Shown here: piece by piece, positions 42,384-51,154 of the stretch
Layout of the letters: each line of letters starts with the position of its first letter
Numbering within the stretch: the first letter of the stretch is position 1
Assembly: GCF_008015755.1 (NCBI RefSeq)
Contig: NZ_SSGF01000011.1
Location: forward strand, 1 to 64,000
DNA length: 64,000 bases
DNA from: Methylophilus sp.
GTDB lineage: Bacteria; Pseudomonadota; Gammaproteobacteria; Burkholderiales; Methylophilaceae
Direction: 5' to 3'
Translations under genes and position numbers: made by a program
The notes under the pieces: model-generated
The model's input: only the letters and a program-made list of their open reading frames with translations
The model's database searches: none
What the model was told of the DNA's origin: nothing

Positions 42384-43574
42384 ATGAATCCAAATTTAAA
42401 TCTACTCCAGCCTTATCCGTTTCAACGCTTGCGTGACTTGTTTCAGGGCCTGACGCCTAACCCGGCGTTTAACCATGTCAACTTGTCGATTGGTGAACCA
42501 AAACATGCGACGCCTGACATCATTCGCGATGCACTGGCAAGCAATCTAGCTGGATTGGCCAGCTATCCTACCACAATCGGCATCCCTGCCCTGCGTGAAG
42601 CGATCAATGCGTGGCTGCAACGCCGTTACCAAATACCCGCACTCAATATTGATAAAGCGATTTTACCGGTCAATGGTAGCCGTGAAGCCCTGTTTGCCTT
42701 TGCGCAAGCGGTGATAGATACCAGTGTGGCGCGACAACCGGTGGTGATTTCGCCCAACCCGTTTTACCAGATTTACGAAGGCGCTGCTTTTTTGGCTGGT
42801 GCTCAGCCCTACTTTATCAACACCACGACAGACAATGACTTTAGTATGGATCTGACGCAGGTACCGGTAGATATTCTCAAGCGCACGCAATTGGTGTTTG
42901 TGTGCAGCCCGGGCAACCCTTCTGGCAAAGTCATGGATATTCAGGCTTGGAAAACATTGTTTGAATTATCAGATCAATATGGATTTGTGATCGCATCTGA
43001 CGAATGTTACTCAGAAATCTATTTTAATGAAAATAACGCACCGGTTGGCGCATTGCAGGCCGCGCATCAACTCGGACGTGATTTTACGCGCATTGTGATG
43101 TTCAGCTCGCTTTCCAAACGCTCCAATGTCCCTGGTATGCGCTCTGGCTTTGTCGCAGGAGATGCCGATATCGTCGAAAAATTCGCCTTATACCGTACCT
43201 ACCATGGGTGCGCCATGAACCCGGCAGTACAGGCCGCCAGCGTCGTGGCCTGGAATGACGAAGCACATGTAAGACAAAATCGTGCCTTATATAGTGAAAA
43301 ATTCAGCGCAGTCACACCGCTATTGCAGCAAGTCTGGCCACACACGCAATTGCCAGATGCGGCTTTTTATTTATGGATTAATACGCAACAAGACGATACC
43401 GTTGTTGCAAGTCAGCTATATCAGGAGCTAAACATTACAGTGTTGCCTGGCTCATTCCTGGCGCGTGAGGCGCATGGCGTCAACCCAGGTAAAGGCTTTA
43501 TTCGCATGGCGCTGGTAGCTGCGACAGAAGAAACCATAGCCGCTGCGCAAAGAATCAAAGAGCACCTAAAGTAA
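42384..43574 (+). CDS. dapC: N-succinyldiaminopimelate aminotransferase DapC
   Basis: 396 residues, PLP-dependent class I aminotransferase for the succinylase branch of lysine synthesis. The N-terminus NPNLNLLQPYPFQRLRDLFQ and LSIGEPKHATPDIIRDAL is characteristic of betaproteobacterial DapC. The PLP lysine lies in FSSLSKRSNVPGMRSGFVAG; the Asp of the pyridine interaction is in IASDECYSEIYF; the C-terminal RMAL holds the substrate-carboxylate Arg. Terminator at 43591-43625. Confidence 0.92.
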   Translation: MNPNLNLLQPYPFQRLRDLFQGLTPNPAFNHVNLSIGEPKHATPDIIRDALASNLAGLASYPTTIGIPALREAINAWLQRRYQIPALNIDKAILPVNGSREALFAFAQAVIDTSVARQPVVISPNPFYQIYEGAAFLAGAQPYFINTTTDNDFSMDLTQVPVDILKRTQLVFVCSPGNPSGKVMDIQAWKTLFELSDQYGFVIASDECYSEIYFNENNAPVGALQAAHQLGRDFTRIVMFSSLSKRSNVPGMRSGFVAGDADIVEKFALYRTYHGCAMNPAVQAASVVAWNDEAHVRQNRALYSEKFSAVTPLLQQVWPHTQLPDAAFYLWINTQQDDTVVASQLYQELNITVLPGSFLAREAHGVNPGKGFIRMALVAATEETIAAAQRIKEHLK

Positions 43575-43590
43575 ATCGTGCGTTAATAAC

Positions 43591-43625
43591 AAAAAAGCCG
43601 GTTGCAAATGCAAACCGGCTTTTTT
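43591..43625. terminator. Bidirectional terminator
   Basis: AAAAAAGCCGGTTtGCA-like stem paired with TGCAAACCGGCTTTTTT around AAT, between convergent dapC and a PEP-CTERM gene; T-runs on both strands. Confidence 0.9.
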
Positions 43626-43639
43626 ATGACAAGCAAAAA

Positions 43640-44158
43640 TTAAGCAAATTTTCTGCGAGCGATCAAACCAATAATACCTAAGCCAACCAGCATTAAAGCA
43701 TTACTTTCTGGCTCTGGTACTGGTACGGTGGTCTCGTACGCAGTAAAAGTCAATTTATTTGCCAGCGTAACATTAAATGCACCTGGGTTAAATTTGAAAA
43801 CATAATCATTGCCTGCTGCCAGATCAATAAACGTAAAAGTGGTTGTCGAACCTACTGTCAAAAACGGGATATTATACGATGAAATAAACGAATTTGAAGA
43901 ATCATACAGACTGAATGTTGAACCAACGCCGATACCAAGCAGCGCTTTAAAATCAACAGTGACTGTAGAGTCAGAACTCAAATCGAATTTGTAAAGGTCT
44001 GGTAAAAAGAAAGCGCCAACTTGCAGTAAAGACTGATCAACCACCGGGCCATTGTTCAAATCACCCAAATCAGTAACGTTAGTGGTCGCAAACGCTTGAT
44101 GTGAAAAACTGATGGCAGAAATTAATGCCATAGATCCTAATACATTAGATACTTTCAT
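43640..44158 (-). CDS. PEP-CTERM sorted exported protein
   Basis: 172 residues. Signal peptide ending at SHQAFA-TTNVTD. The beta-rich middle (DLYKFDLSSDSTVTVDFKAL, FSLYDSSNSFISSY) is an FxDxF-like fold. The C-terminus VPVPEPESNALMLVGLGIIG followed by LIARRKFA is a complete PEP-CTERM signal. It probably goes to the cell surface or EPS matrix by exosortase. It is 55 bases downstream of a second, related PEP-CTERM gene, so the two may be cotranscribed. Confidence 0.92.
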   Translation of the reverse strand: MKVSNVLGSMALISAISFSHQAFATTNVTDLGDLNNGPVVDQSLLQVGAFFLPDLYKFDLSSDSTVTVDFKALLGIGVGSTFSLYDSSNSFISSYNIPFLTVGSTTTFTFIDLAAGNDYVFKFNPGAFNVTLANKLTFTAYETTVPVPEPESNALMLVGLGIIGLIARRKFA

Positions 44159-44213
44159 ACCTTCTCCTAGATTAAAAAATAATTAACAAAAAAACACTAA
44201 AACATAAACTAAA

Positions 44214-44726
44214 TCATACAGAACGAGGTTTACGCAATGAGATAAGACCCATGATAGTCAGGCCAAACATCAACATCGAACTCAAGTCAGGCTCCGGTAC
44301 TGGAGTCGTCAGGTTCGTACTCAAGAAATATTTCCCACCAAAAAAGCCATCAGCGGTGCCCGTAACTCTTAATTGATAAGAGTTACCAGCAGATAGTAGA
44401 TAAGGACCGGTTAACAAAGTGTTGGACGCGTCGTATAGCCCAAATGTCAACGTTTCCTCAGCGAGGTGGTAGCCGGGCTCATTATAAGCAGTCGCTTGAA
44501 ATGTGAATGGAAGTGTAAAGGTGATATCTGGATCAATATAGAGATCATAAATATCAGTAAAGTTAAAAGGCTCAGACGGCTCAGAAACACCAGCATCACG
44601 CTTGACCACTGCCAATACAGGAGTTTCACCATAACTTAAAGTGACGTTAGTAGCTTGTGCATAACCGCTAAAAACAAATGCAGCAGCCGTGACAATTGAT
44701 AATTTTTTTAACCAATGCATAAACAT
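44214..44726 (-). CDS. PEP-CTERM sorted exported protein
   Basis: 170 residues. Signal peptide (KLSIVTAAAFVFSGYAQA) ending before TNVTLSYG. Beta-rich passenger with FNFTDIYDLYIDPDITFTLP and a C-terminal VPEPDLSSMLMFGLTIMGLI plus SLRKPRSV, the PEP-CTERM sorting signal. The start at 44726 has GAGGAG 7 bases upstream. The pattern of strands resembles the neighbour at 43640-44158, suggesting an old duplication. Role likely in EPS matrix or surface adhesion; inferred. Confidence 0.9.
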   Translation of the reverse strand: MFMHWLKKLSIVTAAAFVFSGYAQATNVTLSYGETPVLAVVKRDAGVSEPSEPFNFTDIYDLYIDPDITFTLPFTFQATAYNEPGYHLAEETLTFGLYDASNTLLTGPYLLSAGNSYQLRVTGTADGFFGGKYFLSTNLTTPVPEPDLSSMLMFGLTIMGLISLRKPRSV

Positions 44727-45060
44727 GGTATTTCTCCTCGGTACAGTTAGGTATCAGCCATCTTATTATGACGTTGGGCTTTGTTATATAGCCCATATTG
44801 GCCAATCACTTTTTAATCTTAGTAAGCAAAAAGCAGACCAAAATTTTAAAAGCAAATAAGACTATGATTTCATTTGATTTTTTATGCGATAAACATTAAG
44901 ACAGCGTGGTGATTTGTTTACTATGCACCACTTTTTAGAACCAGATGTTTGCAATGCACCATTTTAATGCGCGTATTTTACAGCATCTTTGCAAAAGGTA
45001 ACAAAGGAATTAGTCAGAAATATGACAAAAATGTCGATATTGCTGATTAATCAAGCGCAT
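44727..45060. other. Intergenic region upstream of PEP-CTERM genes
   Basis: About 330 A+T-rich bases. It contains the PEP-CTERM promoter, which I cannot pinpoint, and two copies of ATGCACCA (near 44923 and 44957) about 34 bases apart that might be protein-binding sites. No ORF, no strong hairpin. Confidence 0.4.
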
Positions 45061-46491
45061 TTAAAGATACGCAAGTTGCTTTAATACCTTGTTAACCAAT
45101 GCTTGAGATAGAGTGGCTGAGTCACTTTCAACATAACAACGTAACTCCGGCGCATTTCCGGATGGGCGTAAATGAATAATGTGACCTGAAATGCACGTCA
45201 CTCTGAGACCATCTGTTGTATCAACATCCCTAACCGTCTCATCTAGATTCAGAGCCTGTAGCATTGTCTGCGCTGAACTAGACCAGCTTTCAATCAACGC
45301 CTTACTTTTTTTCGTTGCAAAATTTTGCAAGCGATCACTGGCGGTATACCGTTGTGGTAAGACGGCCACCAAAGCTGAAAGTGGTTGATTTTGGCGTTTG
45401 GCTTGTGCTAACAAGCAGACCACAGGCAATACCGCATCGCGGGTCGGCAGTGGTGCCAATGTTGGGTAGGCCGGAACGCTTGATCCTAACAAGAAGCCAC
45501 CGTTAGCTTCAAAACCAGCCACGCTGCTGGCGCCGTTTTTTTGCAACGTTTCCATGCCAGCAATCACATAAGGCGAGCCAATGCGTGTACGCATAACGTG
45601 CTTAAATGCACCACTGGCCTCGATCGCGGTATTACAACTAACAGGCACCGCCAAATGCGTGATGTTAAGTGCTTGTGCAGTCAGCAGGCCAACAATATCC
45701 CCACGTAGCCACTGGCCTTTTTCATCGCTCATCAAGGGCCGATCACCATCACCATCGGTTGAGATGATCGCATCTACTTGATACTCGCTGGCCCAGTCTA
45801 AGCCCTTTTGCATATCCTCTGCAGACACAGCCTCGGTATCAATCGGAACAAACGTATCCGAGCGTGCCAGGCAAATGACTTCTGCACCTAGCTCGGTGAA
45901 TAATTGCGGCAACAAATCACGGCCAACGCTGGAGTGTTGATACACTGCCAGCTTCTGGCCTGCGAGTGCGCCCTCGCCCAGCAGGTCTTTATAGCGCTGC
46001 ATATACGCATTTCTGGGCGCAGAATTTTCCGCAGGCAACGCTGACGATACCCCGGCAAATGCCTGCAACTCAGCGGCCAGCATCGCACTTTCGTCAGCCT
46101 TGCTGATCTCACCATCAGGCCGGTAGAACTTGAGGCCGTTGCGGTCAAACGGGATATGGCTGCCAGTGACCATGATGCCGGGTATCTGGCTGGTTTGTGC
46201 AAACAACGCCAGCGCTGGGGTTGGAATCGCCCCACAAAAAATCACCTCTAGGCCCAATTGTTTAAGCATGTTGGCACAAGCGTTAGCAATCTTGGGGCTA
46301 CTAGGACGCAAGTCAATCGCAACGGCCACCTGCTTAAAGTTAAAAGACTGCTTGAGTGTCTGGATAAACGCTTGCGTGTACGCGGCACACACGTCATCGG
46401 TCATCGCGGTGACCAATCCCCTGGCACCACTGGTGCCAAAACCCACGCCACTTTGCTGCATCACGTCTTGTAACATATTGGCATTGTGCAT
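45061..46491 (-). CDS. Phosphomannomutase/phosphoglucomutase family protein
   Basis: About 476 residues. Interconverts hexose 6- and 1-phosphates, here most likely mannose for GDP-mannose. Motifs: GFGTSGARGLVTAM, the phosphoserine loop MVTGSHIPFDRNGLKF, the metal site STDGDGDRPLM and the sugar-binding loop FEANGGFLLGS; C-terminal RPSGNAPELR binds phosphate. The start at 46491 (MHNANMLQDVM) overlaps the manC stop; the open frame upstream of it runs inside manC and is not used. Pairs with manC for GDP-mannose supply to EPS. Confidence 0.88.
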   Translation of the reverse strand: MHNANMLQDVMQQSGVGFGTSGARGLVTAMTDDVCAAYTQAFIQTLKQSFNFKQVAVAIDLRPSSPKIANACANMLKQLGLEVIFCGAIPTPALALFAQTSQIPGIMVTGSHIPFDRNGLKFYRPDGEISKADESAMLAAELQAFAGVSSALPAENSAPRNAYMQRYKDLLGEGALAGQKLAVYQHSSVGRDLLPQLFTELGAEVICLARSDTFVPIDTEAVSAEDMQKGLDWASEYQVDAIISTDGDGDRPLMSDEKGQWLRGDIVGLLTAQALNITHLAVPVSCNTAIEASGAFKHVMRTRIGSPYVIAGMETLQKNGASSVAGFEANGGFLLGSSVPAYPTLAPLPTRDAVLPVVCLLAQAKRQNQPLSALVAVLPQRYTASDRLQNFATKKSKALIESWSSSAQTMLQALNLDETVRDVDTTDGLRVTCISGHIIHLRPSGNAPELRCYVESDSATLSQALVNKVLKQLAYL

Positions 46492-46492
46492 C

Positions 46493-47905
46493 TTAGTTGC
46501 GGCCATAGGTGTCTTCGTAACGGACAATATCATCCTCACCCAGATAGCTGCCAGATTGCACTTCAATTAAATGCAAAGGCAATTTACCTGGATTTTCCAG
46601 GCGATGCGTTGAACCGATCGGGATATAAGTCGATTCATTTTCAGTAAATAGTTTGGTCTCACCATCGACGGTAATCATGGCCGACCCACTGACCACCACC
46701 CAATGTTCAGCGCGGTGATGATGCATTTGTAGTGACAGTTTTTCACCAGGTTTCACCATAATGCGCTTGACCTGAAAGCGTTCGCCGACATCGATACCTT
46801 CATACCAGCCCCATGGGCGATAGACGCGCGGATGCACTTGATGCTCGGTACGGCCGCTCGCTTTGAGGTGGTCCACAATGTTTTTTACATCCTGCGCATA
46901 GTCTCGATGCGCGACCAGCACCGCATCCCCGGTTTCTACAATCAGTAAATCTTCCACACCCACTGCGGCGACAAATCGGTGCTCGGCACGGATCAGCGTG
47001 TTTTTAACATTTTTCAAAAACACATCACCACGCGCAGCATTGCCTGCCTCATCATTTGGCTGCACGTCTTTTAATGCCGTCCATGAGCCGACATCATTCC
47101 AGCCCATACTTGCCGGGACAACCGCGGCAAGCTTGGTTTTTTCCATGACTGCATAGTCGATCGAGTCCGAAGGCGACTCGGCAAATGAAGCCTCATGCAG
47201 CCGTACAAAATCGAGATCTTTATAGCTTTGCTCAACCGCTTTAGTGACAGCATTCACCATGGCTGGCGCATATTGTTGCAACTCGGCCAGGAATAGCGCT
47301 GGTTTAAACAGAAACATCCCGCTATTCCAGTTGAAGTTACCGGCGTCCAGGTATTGTTGAGCGGTAACTGCATCTGGCTTTTCTACAAAACGCGCGACTT
47401 CAAAGCAACCATCCGCAGCGCTAAGGGGGCTGCCAGATTGAATATAACCATAACCAGTCTCTGGGTGGGTTGGCTTGATCCCAAAAGTCACCAGTTTGCC
47501 CTGCTCTGCTGCGACACTGGCGCGTCGTACCGCAGCCTCAAAGGCCGCGACATCGCTAATCACATGGTCAGCCGGCAACACCAGCATTAATACATTTTTG
47601 TCTTTTAAAGCAATCGCTGCGGCAGCAATGGCTGGCGCCGTGTTACGTGCCACTGGCTCCAGCACAATCGCCTCAGGGTTAAGGCCAACCAGGCGCAACT
47701 GTTCTGCGACGAGAAAGCGATGGTCATTGCCACATACCACAATAGGCGCTTCAACATCTGCCCAGCTAGAAAGTCTGAGCAAGGTTTCCTGCAGCATGGT
47801 GTTTTCAGTGACCAGGGGCAACAACTGTTTGGGCAACACTGCGCGTGACAGTGGCCATAAGCGTGTACCAGAACCACCAGATAGAATCACTGGAACAATT
47901 TTCAT
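46493..47905 (-). CDS. manC: Mannose-1-phosphate guanylyltransferase/mannose-6-phosphate isomerase
   Basis: About 470 residues, bifunctional type II enzyme. The N-terminal nucleotidyltransferase has VILSGGSGTRLWPLSRAVLP, EPVARNTAPAIAAAA and VLPADHVI; the C-terminal cupin isomerase has RPWGWYEGIDVGERFQVKRI and KLSLQMHHHRAEHWVVVSG. It makes GDP-mannose for EPS. ATG at 47905 (MKIVPVILSGG) preceded by AAGG; a TTG 9 bases upstream is not needed. In a row with galE and ugd upstream. Confidence 0.95.
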   Translation of the reverse strand: MKIVPVILSGGSGTRLWPLSRAVLPKQLLPLVTENTMLQETLLRLSSWADVEAPIVVCGNDHRFLVAEQLRLVGLNPEAIVLEPVARNTAPAIAAAAIALKDKNVLMLVLPADHVISDVAAFEAAVRRASVAAEQGKLVTFGIKPTHPETGYGYIQSGSPLSAADGCFEVARFVEKPDAVTAQQYLDAGNFNWNSGMFLFKPALFLAELQQYAPAMVNAVTKAVEQSYKDLDFVRLHEASFAESPSDSIDYAVMEKTKLAAVVPASMGWNDVGSWTALKDVQPNDEAGNAARGDVFLKNVKNTLIRAEHRFVAAVGVEDLLIVETGDAVLVAHRDYAQDVKNIVDHLKASGRTEHQVHPRVYRPWGWYEGIDVGERFQVKRIMVKPGEKLSLQMHHHRAEHWVVVSGSAMITVDGETKLFTENESTYIPIGSTHRLENPGKLPLHLIEVQSGSYLGEDDIVRYEDTYGRN

Positions 47906-47938
47906 CTTTATCAACCTTGTGCTTATATTTTGAATTCG

Positions 47939-48913
47939 TTAATTTAGCTGTTTGAGTTCCCACTGCCAGGCATGTGAGACGATGGTATCCAGAGCCGTGT
48001 ATGTCGGTTGCCAAGCCAGTGTGCTTCTAGCACGCTTGGCATCAGCCACCAATCTCGCTGGGTCGCCTTCCCGTCTGGGGCCGTTAATTACGGTGACTTG
48101 CTTGCCTGACACTTTTTGTACGGCATCAATGACTTCCTGCACAGAAAAACCGGAGCCATTGCCAAGATTAAAGCAGTCGCTGCTCCCGCCTTTGGTTAAA
48201 TACTCCAAAGCCGCCAAGTGTGCAGAACATAAATCCACAATATGAATATAGTCGCGAATACAAGTCCCATCGGGCGTATCGTAATCACGGCCAAATACCT
48301 GGATACTTTCGCGTCTGCCTGAGGCAGCTTGCAAAATCAGGGGGATTAAATGTGTCTCTGGATCATGGCGCTCACCCAATTGCCCTTCAGGGTCAGCCCC
48401 AGCTGCATTAAAGTAACGCAAGCAGACTGAGCGCAAATCGAACGCTTTACTATAATCAGCCAGCACCTGCTCAATCATCCATTTGGATCGACCATAAGGG
48501 TTCAGTGGCCGGTTGGGGTGCGCTTCATCAATCGGCACATAGTCAGGCTCGCCAAACACCGCCGCGGTCGATGAAAATATAAACTTTTTCACATCATACT
48601 TGAGCATCACATCGAGCAGATTGAGCGTATTGGTGACATTGTTCCGGTAGTAGATATCCGGCTTGCGTACCGACTCACCCACCTGAATATAAGAAGCAAA
48701 ATGCATCACTGCCTCAGGCTGATGCTGTTCAAATACCTGATTCAGACACTCGGGATCAGCCAAATCGCCTTTAACAAAGGCGCCACCCAGCACCGCATCG
48801 CGGTGACCGCTAGATAAATTATCCAGCGTAATCACCTCATGGCCTGCACCCAGCAACATTTTTACCATGTGTGAGCCAATATACCCTGCCCCACCTACAA
48901 CCAACACTCGCAT
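47939..48913 (-). CDS. galE: UDP-glucose 4-epimerase
   Basis: 324 residues, extended short-chain dehydrogenase. NAD motif VLVVGGAGYIGSHMVKMLLG, LDNLSSGH next to it, the catalytic Ser/Thr region FSSTAAVFGEP and Tyr-x3-Lys in NPYGRSKWMIEQ, and substrate-binding RYFNAAGADPEGQLGE. Supplies UDP-galactose to the EPS locus. 18 bases downstream of ugd. Confidence 0.95.
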   Translation of the reverse strand: MRVLVVGGAGYIGSHMVKMLLGAGHEVITLDNLSSGHRDAVLGGAFVKGDLADPECLNQVFEQHQPEAVMHFASYIQVGESVRKPDIYYRNNVTNTLNLLDVMLKYDVKKFIFSSTAAVFGEPDYVPIDEAHPNRPLNPYGRSKWMIEQVLADYSKAFDLRSVCLRYFNAAGADPEGQLGERHDPETHLIPLILQAASGRRESIQVFGRDYDTPDGTCIRDYIHIVDLCSAHLAALEYLTKGGSSDCFNLGNGSGFSVQEVIDAVQKVSGKQVTVINGPRREGDPARLVADAKRARSTLAWQPTYTALDTIVSHAWQWELKQLN

Positions 48914-48931
48914 AGCGTCTTCCAGAAAAGA

Positions 48932-50098
48932 TTAATCGCTGCCGAACAAGTCCCGTGTATAGACTTTGTCTACCACATCAGCCAACTCTTTGGCTTGTCT
49001 GTTGGCAATAATAACATCTGACATTTGTTTGAACTGATTGAGATCTTTAACCACTTTAGAGTTAAAAAACTCAGCTTCCTCCAGCACTGGCTCATACACC
49101 ACCACTTCGATGCCCTTCCCTTTGATCCGCTTCATAATTCCCTGGATAGAGGATGCTCTGAAGTTATCTGACCCTGCCTTCATGATCAAACGATAAATAC
49201 CTACGACCTTGGGTTTCTTTCTGATGATGCTATCTGCAACAAAGTCTTTACGGGTGGTATTGGCATCAACGATCGCATTAATCAGGTTTTGCGGCACTTG
49301 TGAGTAGTTGGCCAGCAACTGCTTGGTATCTTTAGGCAAACAGTAACCGCCGTAACCAAATGATGGATTGTTGTAATGATTGCCAATCCGTGGATCCATA
49401 CAGACGCCTTCAATGATCTGACGCGTATTGAGGCCATGCGTCTCGGCGTAAGTGTCCAGCTCGTTAAAGTAAGCCACGCGCATGGCAAGATACGTGTTTG
49501 CAAACAGCTTGATTGCTTCAGCCTCAGAGCTATTAGTCAATAAAATAGCAGCATCTGGCTTCAGGCAGTTCTCTTTGAGCAGATTAGCAAATTTTTGCGC
49601 GCGCTCTGACACCTCGCCCACCACAATGCGTGATGGATACAGGTTATCGTAAAGGGCTTTGCCCTCACGCAAAAACTCAGGCGAGAACATCAGATTTTTG
49701 CAATTGAGTTCGGCGCGGATTTTTTCTGTGTAACCAACAGGAATAGTTGATTTAATGACCATCACCGCATCAGGGTTGATAGCCATCACATCTTTAATCA
49801 CGGCTTCAACAGATTTCGTGTTGAAGTAATTGGTTTCAGCGTCGTAGTCAGTCGGTGTTGCAATCACGACAAACTCAGCATTTTGATACGCCTCATTTTT
49901 GTCAGTGGTCGCTTTAAAATTCAACTGTTTATTGGCTAAAAAATCTTCGATTTCGTGGTCAACAATCGGTGATTTTTTCTGATTGAGCAGTGCCACTTTT
50001 TCCGGCACGATATCTAGCGCGACCACTTCATTTTTTTGAGCCAATAATACGGCCAATGACAATCCGACATATCCAGTACCAGCAATTGCAATCTTCAC
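48932..50098 (-). CDS. ugd: UDP-glucose 6-dehydrogenase
   Basis: 388 residues, the short form typical of E. coli-type Ugd. It oxidises UDP-glucose to UDP-glucuronate with 2 NAD. Motifs: [55 protein letters not shown] and the catalytic cysteine in [14 protein letters not shown]. It suggests that glucuronic acid is part of the polymer. It lies 45 bases downstream of the wecB-like gene. Confidence 0.94.
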   Translation of the reverse strand: MKIAIAGTGYVGLSLAVLLAQKNEVVALDIVPEKVALLNQKKSPIVDHEIEDFLANKQLNFKATTDKNEAYQNAEFVVIATPTDYDAETNYFNTKSVEAVIKDVMAINPDAVMVIKSTIPVGYTEKIRAELNCKNLMFSPEFLREGKALYDNLYPSRIVVGEVSERAQKFANLLKENCLKPDAAILLTNSSEAEAIKLFANTYLAMRVAYFNELDTYAETHGLNTRQIIEGVCMDPRIGNHYNNPSFGYGGYCLPKDTKQLLANYSQVPQNLINAIVDANTTRKDFVADSIIRKKPKVVGIYRLIMKAGSDNFRASSIQGIMKRIKGKGIEVVVYEPVLEEAEFFNSKVVKDLNQFKQMSDVIIANRQAKELADVVDKVYTRDLFGSD

Positions 50099-50143
50099 AG
50101 GGGCTCCTTCATATTTCTAAACTAAAATCTGTTGTGACGCCGA

Positions 50144-50905
50144 TTACTTTTTCAACCACTCGCGAATAAACAGCTTGGGGAAAGTTACAGCACCGACTAA
50201 ATATCTTTTTACCAGCCGCTTGGGCTCTGAGCACATTCTGTGCAACCACTCCAGACCAAACTTGCGCATCCACATCGGCGCCCTTGGTTTGTTGCCAGCT
50301 AAAAAATCAATGGTTGCGCCCACACACAATGCAACTTTAACGGGCAGTTTATCTGCATATTTATCGACCCAAATTTCCTGCTTGGGAGCACCCAGGCCTA
50401 TCACCAGCAAATCCGCTTTTGCATCTGCAACTGATTGGCAAATGCGATCACAGTAAGCACTGTCTTTTTCAAACCCAAAATCTGGGCTTAAAATCCCCAC
50501 CACCTCTACCATCGGCCACTGCGCTTTAATGTTCGCTGCAGCGACCTCGCCAACGCCAGGCATGGCACCTAGCAAGTACACTCTTAAAGGCAGATTTTTT
50601 TGCTGAAAACGCGTGAAAATATTGGGAACCAAATCACTTCCAGGCACGGTTTCAGGCAAGGCTTTCCCTAAAAGCCGGGAGGCTAATACAACTGGTTTCC
50701 CATCTGCCACTACCATAGACGCATGATCATAGGCTTGTTTAAAAACAGCATTTTTTTCGAGTTGTACGACATGATCAACATTAGGGGTGACGACATATTT
50801 ACAGTCATTGCCACCATATTGCAGCCATTCCTGTAACACATCAATTGCGCCATTCATTGAGAACTTGTGAATGGTGATTCCAAACATTTCTATGGTATTT
50901 GACAT
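50144..50905 (-). CDS. WecB/TagA/CpsF-family glycosyltransferase
   Basis: About 253 residues. GT26 enzyme that adds an N-acetylmannosaminuronic acid or related sugar to the undecaprenyl-linked intermediate. Motifs: YVVTPNVDHVVQLEKN, VVADGKPVVLASRLLGKALP, PGSDLVPNIF and VIGLGAPKQEIWVDKYADKL. The ATG at 50905 (MSNTIEMFGITIH) is preferred to the one 21 bases upstream. First gene of the ugd-galE-manC-phosphomannomutase row, divergent from the GMC oxidoreductase. Confidence 0.9.
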   Translation of the reverse strand: MSNTIEMFGITIHKFSMNGAIDVLQEWLQYGGNDCKYVVTPNVDHVVQLEKNAVFKQAYDHASMVVADGKPVVLASRLLGKALPETVPGSDLVPNIFTRFQQKNLPLRVYLLGAMPGVGEVAAANIKAQWPMVEVVGILSPDFGFEKDSAYCDRICQSVADAKADLLVIGLGAPKQEIWVDKYADKLPVKVALCVGATIDFLAGNKPRAPMWMRKFGLEWLHRMCSEPKRLVKRYLVGAVTFPKLFIREWLKK

Positions 50906-51154
50906 AAACAGCCTGAGACTCAACACGGTTAATTATGTTTGTGAACAATTACGTAGGATTACGTAAAAATTTATGATTATTTTTTCAGTTGCAAGTGAAT
51001 AAAAAAAGAACCTGTGTGATATGGTATAACCCATTAGGATTATGCGATATAAGACATTTAACCTATTCCGAAAGCAGCGTCACTGCTTACACCTCATCTA
51101 CAGTTTCAATAATAACGCTTATTTGTGAATTTTTTTAAGTGATTTAACAAAAAT

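Noticed and set aside
44914..44975. Sigma-54 promoter ahead of the PEP-CTERM genes
   Set aside because: GG and GC elements occur but never with the required 10-base spacing; the repeated ATGCACCA is noted only as a possible site.
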